Positions 26,451-36,684 are shown, counted from the stretch's first letter. The stretch: 64,000 nucleotides of DNA from Vreelandella nanhaiensis (GCF_003990185.1 NZ_RZHF01000025.1:62143-126142); one strand, 5' to 3'. Numbers and translations: made by a program. Notes: generated by a model from the sequence alone, not told the origin.

Positions 26451-26927
26451 ATGAACGCCATGAAAAAAATGCTGATCATCCCTACGTCTGCCCTGCTTTT
26501 CGCCGCAGCGCTGGGCAGCGCGCAAGCCGATTCACTGCCCATTGATCGAATCGACAATATATTGGGTCACGCATCCGACTATGGCTTCAGCCAGTATGAA
26601 GAGCTTAGCATCAAAGGCAGCGGGCGTGCTGAAGTGGAGGGCTGGCTGGATGATGAGTGGTACGCCGACGTTGAGTTTTCACTTGATAATGGTGAAACGC
26701 TGCAAGAACAGCGCGAGCGCCTGATTACCGGTGCCTGGGGCATGAGCGAAGACGACATTCGCCAGGCGCTTCAAGTCGCCCGGCAGGAAGGCATGGTCGA
26801 GTTTGAGGACATCGACATCGATAAGAACGGCATCATCGATATTGAAGGCCGCGATGAAAGTGGTCGCGAGCTTGAAATCAGCGTACGTCTAGGCTCTTAT
26901 GAAGTTACCCAAATCGACCGTGATTAA
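26451..26927 (+). CDS. PepSY domain protein (tandem)
   Basis: A 158-residue periplasmic protein. Signal peptide (MKKMLIIPTSALLFAAALGSAQA) then two PepSY-like units: IDNILGHASDYGFSQYEELSIKG...GWLDDEWYADVEFS and EDDIRQALQVARQEGMVEFEDIDIDKNGIIDIEG...ELEISV. Very acidic overall. ATG 26451 has AAGGA 7 bases upstream; the open frame continues 32 codons upstream through the operator and promoter and is not coding there. Likely controlled by the neighbouring two-component system, and may feed back on the kinase. Confidence 0.85.
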   Translation: MNAMKKMLIIPTSALLFAAALGSAQADSLPIDRIDNILGHASDYGFSQYEELSIKGSGRAEVEGWLDDEWYADVEFSLDNGETLQEQRERLITGAWGMSEDDIRQALQVARQEGMVEFEDIDIDKNGIIDIEGRDESGRELEISVRLGSYEVTQIDRD

Positions 26928-26945
26928 CCGTTTACCTTACGCCAA

Positions 26946-26970
26946 GCGGGCTCCCTTTGGGGCCCGCCTT
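26946..26970. terminator. Hairpin terminator after PepSY gene
   Basis: GCGGGC-T-CCC, loop TTT, GGG-GCCCGC with a single bulged T, followed by CTTTG. It lies 19 bases after the PepSY stop and also ends the convergent glutamate dehydrogenase gene. Confidence 0.7.
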
Positions 26971-26984
26971 TGTTCAGCCCGCCC

Positions 26985-28340
26985 TTAGCGGCCGTCCAGG
27001 CAGTTGCCCCGCGCCATGATGGCATCGGCGATGCGCTCGATCCCTTGGCGATAGGCGGCCTGCCGGTAAGTAATGCCCTTTTCTTCGGCGAGATTTAATA
27101 CGCGTCCCGCCTCCGTTTCCAGTAGGGCCTCCAGGCGTTGATTGACCTCGTCTTCACCCCAGGTTTCACCCGCCCGGTTTTGCAGCCACTCGAAATAGCT
27201 GACAATCACCCCGCCCGTGTTGGCCAGTACATCCGGCAGCACCGGCACTTCCCGTTTGGCAAGCTGTTCGTCGGCATCGCTGGTCAGGGGGCCGTTGGCG
27301 ATTTCCAGTATCGCGCTGGCCTGTACCTGGCCAACGTTATCGGCGTGGATCTGATTTTCAAGCGCCGCCAGGGTCAGTACATCGACCTCTAGTGTTAGCA
27401 GCTCGTCTCCGCTGATGTGCTTGCCCGCCTGGCTTTCAGCCAGTTTGCCGTGCTGCGCTTTATCCTTATACGCAGCGTTAATGTCGATACCGTCGGCGTT
27501 ATAGATCGCGCCGCTGGAGTCGGACAGCGCGACGATCCGATAGCCCCGCTCGCTGGCCAAACGGGCAAAGTGATACGCCGCGTTGCCAAAGCCCTGCACG
27601 GCCACGATCGTTTCATCAGGTTTGCGCTCTTCCCGGTCGGCCCATAGGTCGAGCACCTTCAGCGCTCCTCGTCCGGTGGCCGCCACTCGCCCCGGCGAAC
27701 CGCCCAGCGACAGCGGCTTGCCGGTAATCGCGGCAGGCGCGTGAGCGCGTACAATATGCTCGTACTCATCAATCATCCAACCCATGACGGTGGCGTCCGT
27801 ATTGACGTCTGGGGCGGGGATATCACGGTCCGGCCCCATCACATCGGCAATGGCACGGATATAACCTCGCGCCAAACGCTCGCGCTCAAGCGCGGAGAGC
27901 AATTTGGCGTCCACCTGTACGCCGCCCTTTCCACCACCATAAGGCAAGCCGACGACTGCACACTTGACCGCCATCCAGAAACTTAACGTGGTGACCTCGT
28001 GTTGATTTACTGCCGGGTGAAATCGCACGCCCCCCTTGGCCGGGCCGAGGCTGGTATCGTACTGCACCCGCCAGGCCGGAAACGCTTTCAGGCTGCCATC
28101 ATCCATGCGAACCGGCACGCTCACCTGTAACGATAGGCTCGGTTGCATCAGGCGCGCCTGCGCATCGGGATGAATATCCAACGTCTTAAAAACATCTTCC
28201 AGCCGCGAGCGCGCATCCTCAAAAAGCGCAGCGCCCGTCTCGGCAGTAAGTGCCTGAGGAGCAGTTCTTTGCGCCTGGGGCTGATCCATTTGGGAGTGTT
28301 TATTTTTTGTTTTGGTTTTTTTCGATTTGACCTTACCCAT
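26985..28340 (-). CDS. Glu/Leu/Phe/Val dehydrogenase (glutamate dehydrogenase type)
   Basis: A 451-residue enzyme. A Lys-rich ~25-residue N-terminal extension precedes the dehydrogenase core: VQYDTSLGPAKGGVRFHP, the catalytic segment GLPYGGGKGGVQVD, DIPAPDVNTD, TGRGALKVLDLW and the dinucleotide loop VQGFGNAAYHFA. The fold and motifs match the Glu/Leu/Phe/Val family; K in GGGKGG and D in APDVNTD are the family's catalytic residues. Glutamate as substrate is likely for this length and motif set but not proven. It would link ammonium, glutamate and 2-oxoglutarate, which matters for osmolyte supply. Monocistronic. Confidence 0.9.
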   Translation of the reverse strand: MGKVKSKKTKTKNKHSQMDQPQAQRTAPQALTAETGAALFEDARSRLEDVFKTLDIHPDAQARLMQPSLSLQVSVPVRMDDGSLKAFPAWRVQYDTSLGPAKGGVRFHPAVNQHEVTTLSFWMAVKCAVVGLPYGGGKGGVQVDAKLLSALERERLARGYIRAIADVMGPDRDIPAPDVNTDATVMGWMIDEYEHIVRAHAPAAITGKPLSLGGSPGRVAATGRGALKVLDLWADREERKPDETIVAVQGFGNAAYHFARLASERGYRIVALSDSSGAIYNADGIDINAAYKDKAQHGKLAESQAGKHISGDELLTLEVDVLTLAALENQIHADNVGQVQASAILEIANGPLTSDADEQLAKREVPVLPDVLANTGGVIVSYFEWLQNRAGETWGEDEVNQRLEALLETEAGRVLNLAEEKGITYRQAAYRQGIERIADAIMARGNCLDGR

Positions 28341-28471
28341 TCAACGCGCTCCTTTCCTTGGCTAGTACGGGTTATCACGCTAATGTCGCTGTACAGGAAA
28401 GCGTAGCAGCTTGGCAACGGTTGAGGGCGGCTACCTTCTTTGCACTCTTTGATGGCCTTCAGGAGATAGCG

Positions 28472-29494
28472 TTGCCCACTCCCCCCGATGCAGAAGGCGT
28501 TAGTCGCGAACTCTACCGACTGCCTGTTCACGCTTCGTCATCCCTACTGCGTGATTTGGCCTGGCTTGCGCTCACGCCCGATTTAGTGGAGCTTCCACCA
28601 CCTATTCCCTGCGCCGGGCGACCTACTCTGCAAGAGCTTGGCCTGCACAAGCGGGAGAATTCGCTGGTAGAGTGGCTCTTAACGCTTTCTCCGGCCTTGT
28701 TGGCCACGGCAAACGACAGGCGGGCTACCCGCCTGGGGCATTATCATGAACGGTTGTGGCATATCCTGCTGGATCACGCCCCTGGTACGCGACTGCTTGC
28801 CCGCAATATGCGTATCTTCCATAACCGCACAACACTTGGTGAGCTGGACATGCTCTACCGAACCCGCGCCAATTCGGCACCAGTGCATTTGGAAGTAGCG
28901 ATCAAGTTCTATCTTGGCCTGCCGGAAGGCCCGGGCGAAGCCACCAGCCCAAGCCGCTGGATTGGCCCTGGCGGGCTGGATAGCCTGGCGCTTAAATGCC
29001 GCCATTTGCATCGTCACCAACTGCCGCTTTCCGCCACGCCTTTAGCATATGCGACTCTTGCGCAGTGGTTAACGCCCCGCGATGCTCTAGCCTGCCCGCA
29101 GGAACAACCGGCGGCGGCCCTTACCCAGCGCCTTGCCATGCCCGGCGTGTTGTTTTATCCCTGGCACGCGCCACTGCCCCCGCCTCAAGGGGCAACGGAT
29201 GAACATCGCCAAGGCCTGTGGTGCTTTCTAAACGACTGGCCTGACCTTGCGGCAAGCCTTGCCACCCCCTTCACCATGGCCTGGCTACAAAAGCCTCACT
29301 GGCTGGCGCCGCCCGGCCAAGGTGCCTTTTACCAGGAAAGTGTCGTGATGCACGGCATCAGGCAGTTTATTGATCAACGCGGACCTCAGCAGGTGATGCT
29401 TTACTTTCCTAACCAGCAGCGCTTTAAACGGATTTTTATTGTGCCAAACAGCTGGCCCCGCCAGATACCGCTACCTGCCGTGCTTAAGGGTTAA
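28472..29494 (+). CDS. DUF1853 family protein
   Basis: A protein of about 340 residues that matches the DUF1853 family: SLLRDLAWLALTPDLVEL near the N-terminus, then LGHYHERLWHILLD, LARNMRIFHNRTTLGELDMLYR and VHLEVAIKFYLG. The E-L-D and E-V-A-IKF pair resembles a PD-(D/E)XK nuclease-like core, although no activity is established for the family. The start is uncertain. The frame is open back to a TTG at 28358 with no ribosome site, whereas TTG at 28472 has AGGAG 6 bases upstream and places the conserved LRDLAW near the N-terminus, so I prefer it. Divergent from glutamate dehydrogenase. Confidence 0.75.
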   Translation: MPTPPDAEGVSRELYRLPVHASSSLLRDLAWLALTPDLVELPPPIPCAGRPTLQELGLHKRENSLVEWLLTLSPALLATANDRRATRLGHYHERLWHILLDHAPGTRLLARNMRIFHNRTTLGELDMLYRTRANSAPVHLEVAIKFYLGLPEGPGEATSPSRWIGPGGLDSLALKCRHLHRHQLPLSATPLAYATLAQWLTPRDALACPQEQPAAALTQRLAMPGVLFYPWHAPLPPPQGATDEHRQGLWCFLNDWPDLAASLATPFTMAWLQKPHWLAPPGQGAFYQESVVMHGIRQFIDQRGPQQVMLYFPNQQRFKRIFIVPNSWPRQIPLPAVLKG

Positions 29495-29498
29495 CCCA

Positions 29499-29533
29499 TA
29501 AAAAAGCGCCGCTTACGTAAAGTAAGCAGCGCT
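29499..29533 (-). terminator. Intrinsic terminator of proB
   Basis: Minus strand: AGCGC-T-GCTTAC, a 5-base loop, then GTAAGC-G-GCGCT followed by TTTTT; an 11-bp stem with one mismatch and a strong U-tract, 22 bases after the proB stop. It also lies just after the convergent DUF1853 gene. Confidence 0.85.
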
Positions 29534-29555
29534 CTTGCCCAGCACGTTAACCGCG

Positions 29556-30695
29556 CTAGATCACAACCAGGTTATCGCGATGAATAAGTTCATGGGCTTC
29601 CACGTAGCCCAGAATCGCCTCGATCTGATGGCTGGGCTGACCAGCCACCAGGCGCGCTTCGTCTACCCCGTAATTTACCAGCCCTTTGGCCACGGGCGTG
29701 CCCTGTTCATCCACGCATACCACCATGTCGCCACGCTTGAACGCACCTTCCACGCCGCGCACCCCTACGGGCAGCAGGCTGGAGCCTTTTTCGCGCAATA
29801 CCTTGACCGCACCGGCATCTACCATAAGCGTACCGCGCACCTGCAGCTGGCCTGCCAACCAGCGCTTGCGGGCTGCCATGGGGGCCTGTTCCGGATGCAG
29901 CAACGTTCCCAGCGCTTCGCCCGCCATAATCCGGTTAATCACGTCCGGCTGGCGGCCGCTAGCAATCACCGTAACCGCACCAGAGCGGGCGGCAAGCTTG
30001 GCTGCGCGCACTTTGGTGCTCATTCCGCCACGCCCCAGCGCGCCACCGCTGCCCGCCACGGCGGCAAGCCGTGGATCATCGGCACGCCCTTCGGCAATCA
30101 TTCTGGCGTCAGGGTTGTGGCGCGGGTCAGCGTCGAAAAGGCCTTCCTGATCGGTCAAGAGCAATAACGCATCGGCTTCCAACAGGTTGGCCACCAAGGC
30201 ACCTAACGTGTCGTTATCACCAAAGCGAATCTCGTCAGTGACCACGGTATCGTTTTCATTGATCACCGGGACCACGCGCATTTCCACCAGGGTGCGCAAG
30301 GCCGAGAGCGCATTCAGGTAGCGCTTGCGGTTGGAGAGATCGTCATGGGTGAGCAGAATCTGTGCAGTCAGCATGGCATGGCGGGCAAAGTGCTGTTCAT
30401 AGCACTGGGTCAGACCATTCTGGCCAACCGCCGCTGCGGCCTGCAGCTCGTGCACCGCGCTCGGGCGGGCCTGCCAGCCAAGGCGCACCATACCGGCCGC
30501 CACGGCGCCGGAGGAAACCAGTACCACTTCCGTACCCTGCTGATGCAGCTTGGCAATCTGGTCCACCCATCCGCCGATGGCCGCTTCGTCCAGGCCACGG
30601 CCATCGTTGGTCAACAAGGCGCTGCCAATCTTGACCACAATGCGCCGGGCGCGGCTTAGGGCCTGGCGGCCTAATCCCTGCTCATGACTCTCCAT
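29556..30695 (-). CDS. proB: Glutamate 5-kinase ProB
   Basis: A 379-residue enzyme for the first step of proline synthesis, phosphorylating glutamate to glutamyl-5-phosphate. The amino-acid-kinase domain (residues ~15-260) has [36 protein letters not shown] and [15 protein letters not shown]-terminal PUA domain follows (about 285-370). Proline is also a compatible solute. It lies 72 bases after obgE on the same strand, the common gammaproteobacterial order rplU-rpmA-obgE-proB. Confidence 0.97.
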   Translation of the reverse strand: MESHEQGLGRQALSRARRIVVKIGSALLTNDGRGLDEAAIGGWVDQIAKLHQQGTEVVLVSSGAVAAGMVRLGWQARPSAVHELQAAAAVGQNGLTQCYEQHFARHAMLTAQILLTHDDLSNRKRYLNALSALRTLVEMRVVPVINENDTVVTDEIRFGDNDTLGALVANLLEADALLLLTDQEGLFDADPRHNPDARMIAEGRADDPRLAAVAGSGGALGRGGMSTKVRAAKLAARSGAVTVIASGRQPDVINRIMAGEALGTLLHPEQAPMAARKRWLAGQLQVRGTLMVDAGAVKVLREKGSSLLPVGVRGVEGAFKRGDMVVCVDEQGTPVAKGLVNYGVDEARLVAGQPSHQIEAILGYVEAHELIHRDNLVVI

Positions 30696-30767
30696 CCGTT
30701 TCTACCTTTCAAGGCACGTTGTTAAGTACGTTTTTACATCGCCAAATGGGCACTGACAGCTAATCGA

Positions 30768-31988
<1,221 letters not shown>

Positions 31989-32035
31989 CTATATGCAACA
32001 ACCCTGCCCAGGTGTGGGCAAGTGGGTTCAAACAG

Positions 32036-32064
32036 ACAAAAAAGCCCCGCCATAGCGGGGCTTT
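32036..32064 (-). terminator. Intrinsic terminator between rpmA and obgE
   Basis: A perfect AAAGCCCCGC / GCGGGGCTTT stem with a 4-base loop. On the minus strand it is followed by TTTTTTG. It sits 36 bases after the rpmA stop, so obgE receives read-through or has its own promoter in the 138-base gap. Confidence 0.88.
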
Positions 32065-32099
32065 TCTTCGTTATCTACGTCCTGCGCAACAATGGTTGC

Positions 32100-32357
32100 T
32101 TATTCAGAAACGATGCTAACGAACTTACGGTTTTTCGGGCCTTTGGTCTCGAACTTCACGAAGCCTTCGTTCAGAGCGAACAAAGTGTGATCACGACCCA
32201 GACCAACGCCAGTGCCCGCGTGAAAGCGTGTACCGCGCTGACGAACGATGATGCTACCAGCGTTCGCTGCCTGGCCACCGAAAAGTTTTACACCGAGGCG
32301 TTTGGATTCGGAATCGCGACCGTTACGCGTGGAGCCGGCTGCCTTTTTATGTGCCAT
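32100..32357 (-). CDS. rpmA: 50S ribosomal protein L27
   Basis: An 85-residue protein with the full L27 pattern: [24 protein letters not shown], the FGGQ segment and [26 protein letters not shown]. No N-terminal cleaved extension is present, as in proteobacteria. The gene follows rplU by 31 bases. Confidence 0.98.
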   Translation of the reverse strand: MAHKKAAGSTRNGRDSESKRLGVKLFGGQAANAGSIIVRQRGTRFHAGTGVGLGRDHTLFALNEGFVKFETKGPKNRKFVSIVSE

Positions 32358-32388
32358 TGCAAATTCTCCTCTTGGGGAATTTAACCGC

Positions 32389-32700
32389 TTACGCGGAAAT
32401 TCCGGTAATTTTGACTTCAGTGAACCACTGACGGTGGCCCTGACGCTTCATGCTGTGCTTACGGCGACGGAATTTGATGATAGTCACCTTGTCACCGCGG
32501 CCATGAGAAACGACTTCTGCGGAAACCTTGGCACCGCTGATCAGAGGCGCGCCAATGTTGAAGTCATCGCCATCTGCAACCAACAGCACTTCATCAAACT
32601 CAATCGTTTCGCCGGTAGCGACTTCGATTTTCTCAAGCTTGAGCGTTTGACCTTCCTGAACGCGGTACTGCTTACCACCGCTTTTAATAACTGCGTACAT
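32389..32700 (-). CDS. rplU: 50S ribosomal protein L21
   Basis: A 103-residue protein with L21 hallmarks: [17 protein letters not shown], the internal [10 protein letters not shown] and the C-terminal [23 protein letters not shown]. The start is ATG 32700 with GGAG 6 bases upstream; the frame extends 16 codons further but that is not part of L21. First gene of the rplU-rpmA-(obgE-proB) cluster, divergent from ispB. Confidence 0.98.
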   Translation of the reverse strand: MYAVIKSGGKQYRVQEGQTLKLEKIEVATGETIEFDEVLLVADGDDFNIGAPLISGAKVSAEVVSHGRGDKVTIIKFRRRKHSMKRQGHRQWFTEVKITGISA

Positions 32701-32841
32701 GTCACTCTCCGGACTTGTCGTTAATGCCGCTTCGGCAGCGCTCATCACCTACGCTCTTGCGAGTCGTGCTCTTATTGACCTGCTGCGAGTGGCGCCCCTT
32801 TTGGCAGCCATCTGACAGGGAGCATGATGAGTGGGTCGCGG

Positions 32842-32870
32842 ATTATAACGACATTTCCCTATTACCACAA
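32842..32870 (-). promoter_or_regulatory. Sigma70 promoter for rplU-rpmA
   Basis: Minus strand: -35 TTGTGG (32865-32870), 17-base spacer, perfect -10 TATAAT (32842-32847). A second -35, TTGACA at 32884-32889, has a poorer -10 (GGTAAT, 17 bases away) and may form an overlapping promoter. The 5' leader is about 135 bases. Confidence 0.6.
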
Positions 32871-32933
32871 GACTACCGGCCGTTGTCAATTAGCGATTTG
32901 CTTATCTGCCGTGCGGGCTTACGGTAACGTGCC

Positions 32934-32962
32934 TTGACGCCTTCCCGACAGCCCCATAGCAT
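32934..32962 (+). promoter_or_regulatory. Sigma70 promoter for ispB
   Basis: -35 TTGACG (5 of 6), 17-base spacer, -10 TAGCAT (4 of 6). It predicts a start of transcription near 32969 and a leader of about 46 bases. Confidence 0.5.
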
Positions 32963-33014
32963 GACCTCAATTTACGGGGCACGCCCCCTTCACCTGCCGC
33001 GATGAACGGAACCC

Positions 33015-34019
33015 ATGACTGCCAACGTCTCCCCAACCCCGACTGCCAGCCCAACGCCCTCACCGCTGCACGCCGTGGTGTCAGATGACTTTGAAGCTGT
33101 CAACCGGACAATTGTTGAGCAGCTCACCTCGAAAGTCCCGCTTGTCGAGACCATCAGCCAGTACATCATTGAAAGCGGCGGCAAGCGCCTACGTCCGTTA
33201 CTGGTGCTGCTCGCGGCCCGCTCGCTGGGTTATGAAGGCGACAAGCATATTACGCTGGCCACGTTGATCGAATTCATGCACACCTCCACACTCCTGCATG
33301 ACGACGTGGTGGATGAATCGCACCTGCGGCGCGGCAAGAAAACCGCCAACGATGCCTGGGGCAACGCGCCCTCGGTACTGGTCGGCGACTTTCTCTACTC
33401 GCGCTCATTCCAACTGATGGTAGATGTCGGCTCGATGGAGATCATGGCGATTCTCTCCAGCGCCACCTGCACCATTGCCGAAGGCGAAGTACTGCAACTG
33501 ACCAATATCGGCAACCCGAGCATTTCCGAGGCGGACTACTTCGAAACCATTCAGGGCAAAACCGCCATGCTGTTTGAAGCCGCTACCCACAGCGGTGCGG
33601 TACTGGCAGGCGCCACCGCCGAGCAGGCCGAGGCGCTCAAGCTTTACGGCCGCTATTTGGGCCTCTCCTTCCAGCTGATTGACGACCTGCTGGACTATCA
33701 GGGTGATGCTGAGGCCATGGGTAAAAACGTCGGCGACGACCTAGCCGAAGGCAAGCCCACCCTGCCGCTGATTCACGCCATGGAACAAGGCACACCGGAG
33801 CAGGCCAAGCTGATTCGTCAGGTGATCCGTAAGGGGGGGCTTGAGCAGCTCCAAGAGGTGCTGGCGATTGTGCACACCACCGGTGCCCTTGAGTACACCC
33901 GCAAGCGCGCCGACGAAATGGCCGACAAGGCCCTTGCCCAGCTGGAGCTTCTGCCGCCCAACGCCTACCGCGACAGCATGGCTGAACTCGCCCGTATGGC
34001 TGTTGACCGGCAAGCATAA
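33015..34019 (+). CDS. ispB: Octaprenyl diphosphate synthase
   Basis: A 334-residue trans-prenyltransferase that makes the ubiquinone side chain. It shows the family's ESGGKRLRPLLVLLAAR, the first aspartate-rich motif LLHDDVVDE (about residues 93-101) and the second LIDDLLDYQGD (about 225-235). Its place next to rplU-rpmA, divergently transcribed, is the standard gammaproteobacterial arrangement and supports IspB over other prenyl synthases. It has a short, Thr/Pro/Ser-rich N-terminal extension of ~20 residues. Confidence 0.95.
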   Translation: MTANVSPTPTASPTPSPLHAVVSDDFEAVNRTIVEQLTSKVPLVETISQYIIESGGKRLRPLLVLLAARSLGYEGDKHITLATLIEFMHTSTLLHDDVVDESHLRRGKKTANDAWGNAPSVLVGDFLYSRSFQLMVDVGSMEIMAILSSATCTIAEGEVLQLTNIGNPSISEADYFETIQGKTAMLFEAATHSGAVLAGATAEQAEALKLYGRYLGLSFQLIDDLLDYQGDAEAMGKNVGDDLAEGKPTLPLIHAMEQGTPEQAKLIRQVIRKGGLEQLQEVLAIVHTTGALEYTRKRADEMADKALAQLELLPPNAYRDSMAELARMAVDRQA

Positions 34020-34022
34020 ATT

Positions 34023-34050
34023 TCAAGCCCCCCGCACTGCCGGGGCTTGA
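34023..34050 (+). terminator. GC-rich hairpin after ispB
   Basis: TCAAGCCCC and GGGGCTTGA form a perfect 9-bp stem with a 10-base loop, immediately after the ispB stop. It is followed by A's rather than T's on the plus strand, so it is not a canonical intrinsic terminator and may act as a 3' stabiliser. Confidence 0.4.
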
Positions 34051-34108
34051 AAAAAAGCACTTCCCTGTGTATGATTCAGCTCCGTTGTAGGGCACTGCTC
34101 ACAACCTT

Positions 34109-34185
34109 CGGAATATAGCTCAGCTTGGTAGAGCGCTGCCTTCGGGAGGCAGAGGTCGTAGGTTCGAATCCTGCTATTCCGACCA
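34109..34185 (+). tRNA. tRNA-Pro (anticodon CGG)
   Basis: A 77-base cloverleaf with encoded CCA. The acceptor CGGAATA pairs with TATTCCG; the anticodon stem CTGCC/GGCAG encloses the loop TTCGGGA, giving anticodon CGG for CCG codons. The D-arm and GGTTCGAAT T-loop are normal. The C1-G72 pair and A73 are proline identity features. Followed by a strong terminator. Confidence 0.96.
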
Positions 34186-34194
34186 AGAATTTAT

Positions 34195-34234
34195 AAAACC
34201 GCCAGCCTGGGTCAAACCTGCTGGCGGTTTTTTA
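34195..34234 (+). terminator. Intrinsic terminator of tRNA-Pro
   Basis: An 11-bp perfect stem AAACCGCCAGC / GCTGGCGGTTT and TTTTTT directly after it, 10 bases downstream of the tRNA CCA. Confidence 0.92.
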
Positions 34235-34405
34235 TTGCACCTAGTTTTTCTCGTTGACTGAGCACTCTGCTTAGCTGCTCCTTCTTCTGTCTGATGTCTT
34301 GTAATTGGCGTCTTGCCTGGCAAGTGTCGCTCAATAGCCTGCTAATAGATATGCTACGCTTTCTGCAAGCGACGCTATCTTCATTTTCATATCAGGAAAC
34401 CGACC

Positions 34406-35578
34406 ATCAGCCGTTTAACACATACCAAAGCCGTACTGCTGTTTGCCAGCACCATGACCGTTATGTCCGGCGCGATTATTGCGCCTGCCTTGCCAGGTAT
34501 CAGCCGCCATTTTTCCGAGCATTCCCAGGTGCTGATTCAGCTGATTCTGACTCTGCCCGCGCTGATGATCACGCTGTGCAGCCCGCTGATGGGCTATCTG
34601 GCCGATCGATTTGGACGCAAGCCTTTGCTTTTGTTAATGCTGTCCATTTACGGACTGGCGGGTGGTGCGGGCTTTTTGATCAATAGCGTAGAGCTCTTGT
34701 TAGCATCAAGGGCACTGATGGGCATTGCCGTCGCCGGTATTTTGAGTATCAGCACGACGCTGGTGGGTGATTATTTCGAGGGTAGCGAGCGCGTGCGCTT
34801 TCTAGGCCTGCAGAGTAGCTGCATGGCGCTTGGTGGGGTGGTATTTATCAACCTGGGGGGCTTGCTCTCCGACTGGAGCTGGCGCGGGCCTTTTCTACTC
34901 TACCTTACCGGCGTGCTGCTGCTGCCTTACGCCTGGGCGATGCTCAAGGAGCCCCGTCTGCCGGGCGCGACACATGCCGATAGCGCCCAGGCACCGGCGC
35001 GCGTCGACTACTGGCGCACCGGCCTTGGCTATCTGATCGCCATGCTGAGCATGATGATGTTTTACATGTTTCCTGCCCAGCTGCCCTTTCTGCTTTCCGA
35101 GCAGGGTGAGATCAGCGGCATGGCGATTGGCATCGCGCTCTCCATGTCTGCACTCACGGCCAGCATCGTGGCGTTTGGCTACGGCTACTACAAGCCGTTC
35201 TTCTCGGTCATGACGATTTATGTGTTGGGCTTTGCGCTGGCCGCCACCGGTTTTCTAGTGGTGGGGTTCACCGACAGCTACGCCATGGCCATCGTGGGTG
35301 CGGCGATCTCGGGATTCGGCCTGGGCGCCTTCATGCCCAACACCACTACCTGGCTTATGCGCATTACGCCACAGAGGGTGCGCGGCCGGGTGTTTGGCGG
35401 TTTTACCTCCACCTTCTTCTTTGGCCAGTTCATCTCACCCATTGCGGTCGCTCCGGCGGTTATCTGGCTCGGTTCACTGCGCAACGTGTTCATTGCCATG
35501 GCGGTGCTGTGCATCGTGTTCGCTGCTATTCTCATGATACTGAGCAAAACCTATCTACGCGCGGACAGCCGACTTTAA
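34406..35578 (+). CDS. MFS transporter (apparent AUC start)
   Basis: A 12-TM major facilitator protein, about 390 residues. It contains the MFS loop-2/3 signature GYLADRFGRKPLLLL and a second-half AAISGFGLGAFMPNTTTWLM. The first ATG in frame (34454) falls inside TM1, so that product would lack the start of TM1. The upstream frame ISRLTHTKAVLLFAST completes it. ATC at 34406 has AGGAA 7 bases before it, and between 34349 and 34454 no ATG, GTG or TTG occurs in frame. AUC is therefore the likely start, a rare initiator, which would keep expression low. Substrate unknown. Convergent with the GT4 gene. Confidence 0.75.
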   Translation: MSRLTHTKAVLLFASTMTVMSGAIIAPALPGISRHFSEHSQVLIQLILTLPALMITLCSPLMGYLADRFGRKPLLLLMLSIYGLAGGAGFLINSVELLLASRALMGIAVAGILSISTTLVGDYFEGSERVRFLGLQSSCMALGGVVFINLGGLLSDWSWRGPFLLYLTGVLLLPYAWAMLKEPRLPGATHADSAQAPARVDYWRTGLGYLIAMLSMMMFYMFPAQLPFLLSEQGEISGMAIGIALSMSALTASIVAFGYGYYKPFFSVMTIYVLGFALAATGFLVVGFTDSYAMAIVGAAISGFGLGAFMPNTTTWLMRITPQRVRGRVFGGFTSTFFFGQFISPIAVAPAVIWLGSLRNVFIAMAVLCIVFAAILMILSKTYLRADSRL

Positions 35579-35585
35579 GGCGAAC

Positions 35586-36644
35586 TTAATCAGCGCCCAG
35601 CAACGTCTCATAAAGCGCCAGGTAATCCTCGGCCATGCGCGTGGCAGTAAAGCGTTCGAGAAACGCCTCGCGAACGCGGTGACGGTCAAGCTCAGGTAGC
35701 CGTTTGACGGCGGCAACGGCCTCCTCATGAGAGTCGACGATAAAGCCGCTAACGCCCTCTTCAACAATTTCTTCCACTGAACCATTGCGCCAGGCAATCA
35801 CTGGCGTACCGCAGGCCATGGCTTCAATCATTACCAGGCCAAAGGGTTCCGGCCAGTCGATGGGAAACAGCAGCGCGGCTGCCTCGCCCAGAAACTGCTG
35901 CTTTTGCTGATCGTTAACCGTGCCTACATGCTGGATGCGCTCATCAAGCGCGGGCGCTACATGGCGATCAAACCAGTCTGGATTACCTACATCAATGCCG
36001 CCTGCCAGGCGCAACGAATAGCCCGTGGCTCGCGCTACCTCAATAGCCCGGTCGGGGCGTTTCTGGTCGGTCATGCGGCCAATAAAGGTCAAATATCCCC
36101 CTGAGCCTTTACTTAAATTAAAGCGCTTGGCATCCAAGCCATGGCAAACCGTACCCAAATGATTTTTTTTGGGCAGTGCGCGACCCTGCGATTGAGAGAT
36201 GGAGGCCACCGGCAAATCAGGAAATCCTTCGAAGAAAAGCTGCCGGTCCAGCTCATCAACACGCCAGTGAACGGTCGTCACACTATGGCGGCGACGCTCG
36301 CCCAGCACGGCAGCGTGGCAGAACTCGCCATGGCAATGAATGATATCGAACTCATCCAAGTGCTGGCGCAAACGCTCCAGCACCAGCGCCTCAAGAACGC
36401 CCGGAACGCCTGGCGGCACGTTTTCATACAGCTGCTGCCATCGGTAAAGACTTGGTGAGGTGGCCAGATGGCGCGCGCTCGTCTGGCTGTCAGAAGGGGC
36501 AATCAGCGTTACATCATGCCCCAACTCCACAAGCGCTTCGGTCAGGTCAAAGACAATACGCTCGGTTCCACCATTATCAACAGGCGGTGTCGGAAAGATA
36601 ACTGGAGCAACTTGGGCAATGCGTATACGCTTTTTCTGAAGCAT
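35586..36644 (-). CDS. Glycosyltransferase family 4 protein
   Basis: A 352-residue GT-B transferase. N-terminal donor of the fold shows PVDNGGTERIVFDLTEALVELGHDVTL, the C-terminal half YLTFIGRMTDQKRPDRAIEVA and the nucleotide-sugar motif LFPIDWPEPFGLVMIEAMACGTPVIA (E-x7-E). The acceptor and product are not recognisable. Divergent from the sucrose-phosphate synthase-like gene, with 40 bases between the starts; the cluster suggests a shared carbohydrate pathway. Confidence 0.88.
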   Translation of the reverse strand: MLQKKRIRIAQVAPVIFPTPPVDNGGTERIVFDLTEALVELGHDVTLIAPSDSQTSARHLATSPSLYRWQQLYENVPPGVPGVLEALVLERLRQHLDEFDIIHCHGEFCHAAVLGERRRHSVTTVHWRVDELDRQLFFEGFPDLPVASISQSQGRALPKKNHLGTVCHGLDAKRFNLSKGSGGYLTFIGRMTDQKRPDRAIEVARATGYSLRLAGGIDVGNPDWFDRHVAPALDERIQHVGTVNDQQKQQFLGEAAALLFPIDWPEPFGLVMIEAMACGTPVIAWRNGSVEEIVEEGVSGFIVDSHEEAVAAVKRLPELDRHRVREAFLERFTATRMAEDYLALYETLLGAD

Positions 36645-36684
36645 AGATTGGGTGCACCCTATCCGGTGAAAAGGAATTCACGAC

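Noticed and set aside
34109..34234. tRNA gene as integration site for a genomic island
   Set aside because: No integrase and no direct repeat of the tRNA 3' end were seen downstream, and the flanking genes look core-like.
34294..34686. 130-codon plus-strand frame near tRNA-Pro
   Set aside because: It overlaps the MFS gene in another frame and has no family resemblance; composition is that of a shadow frame.
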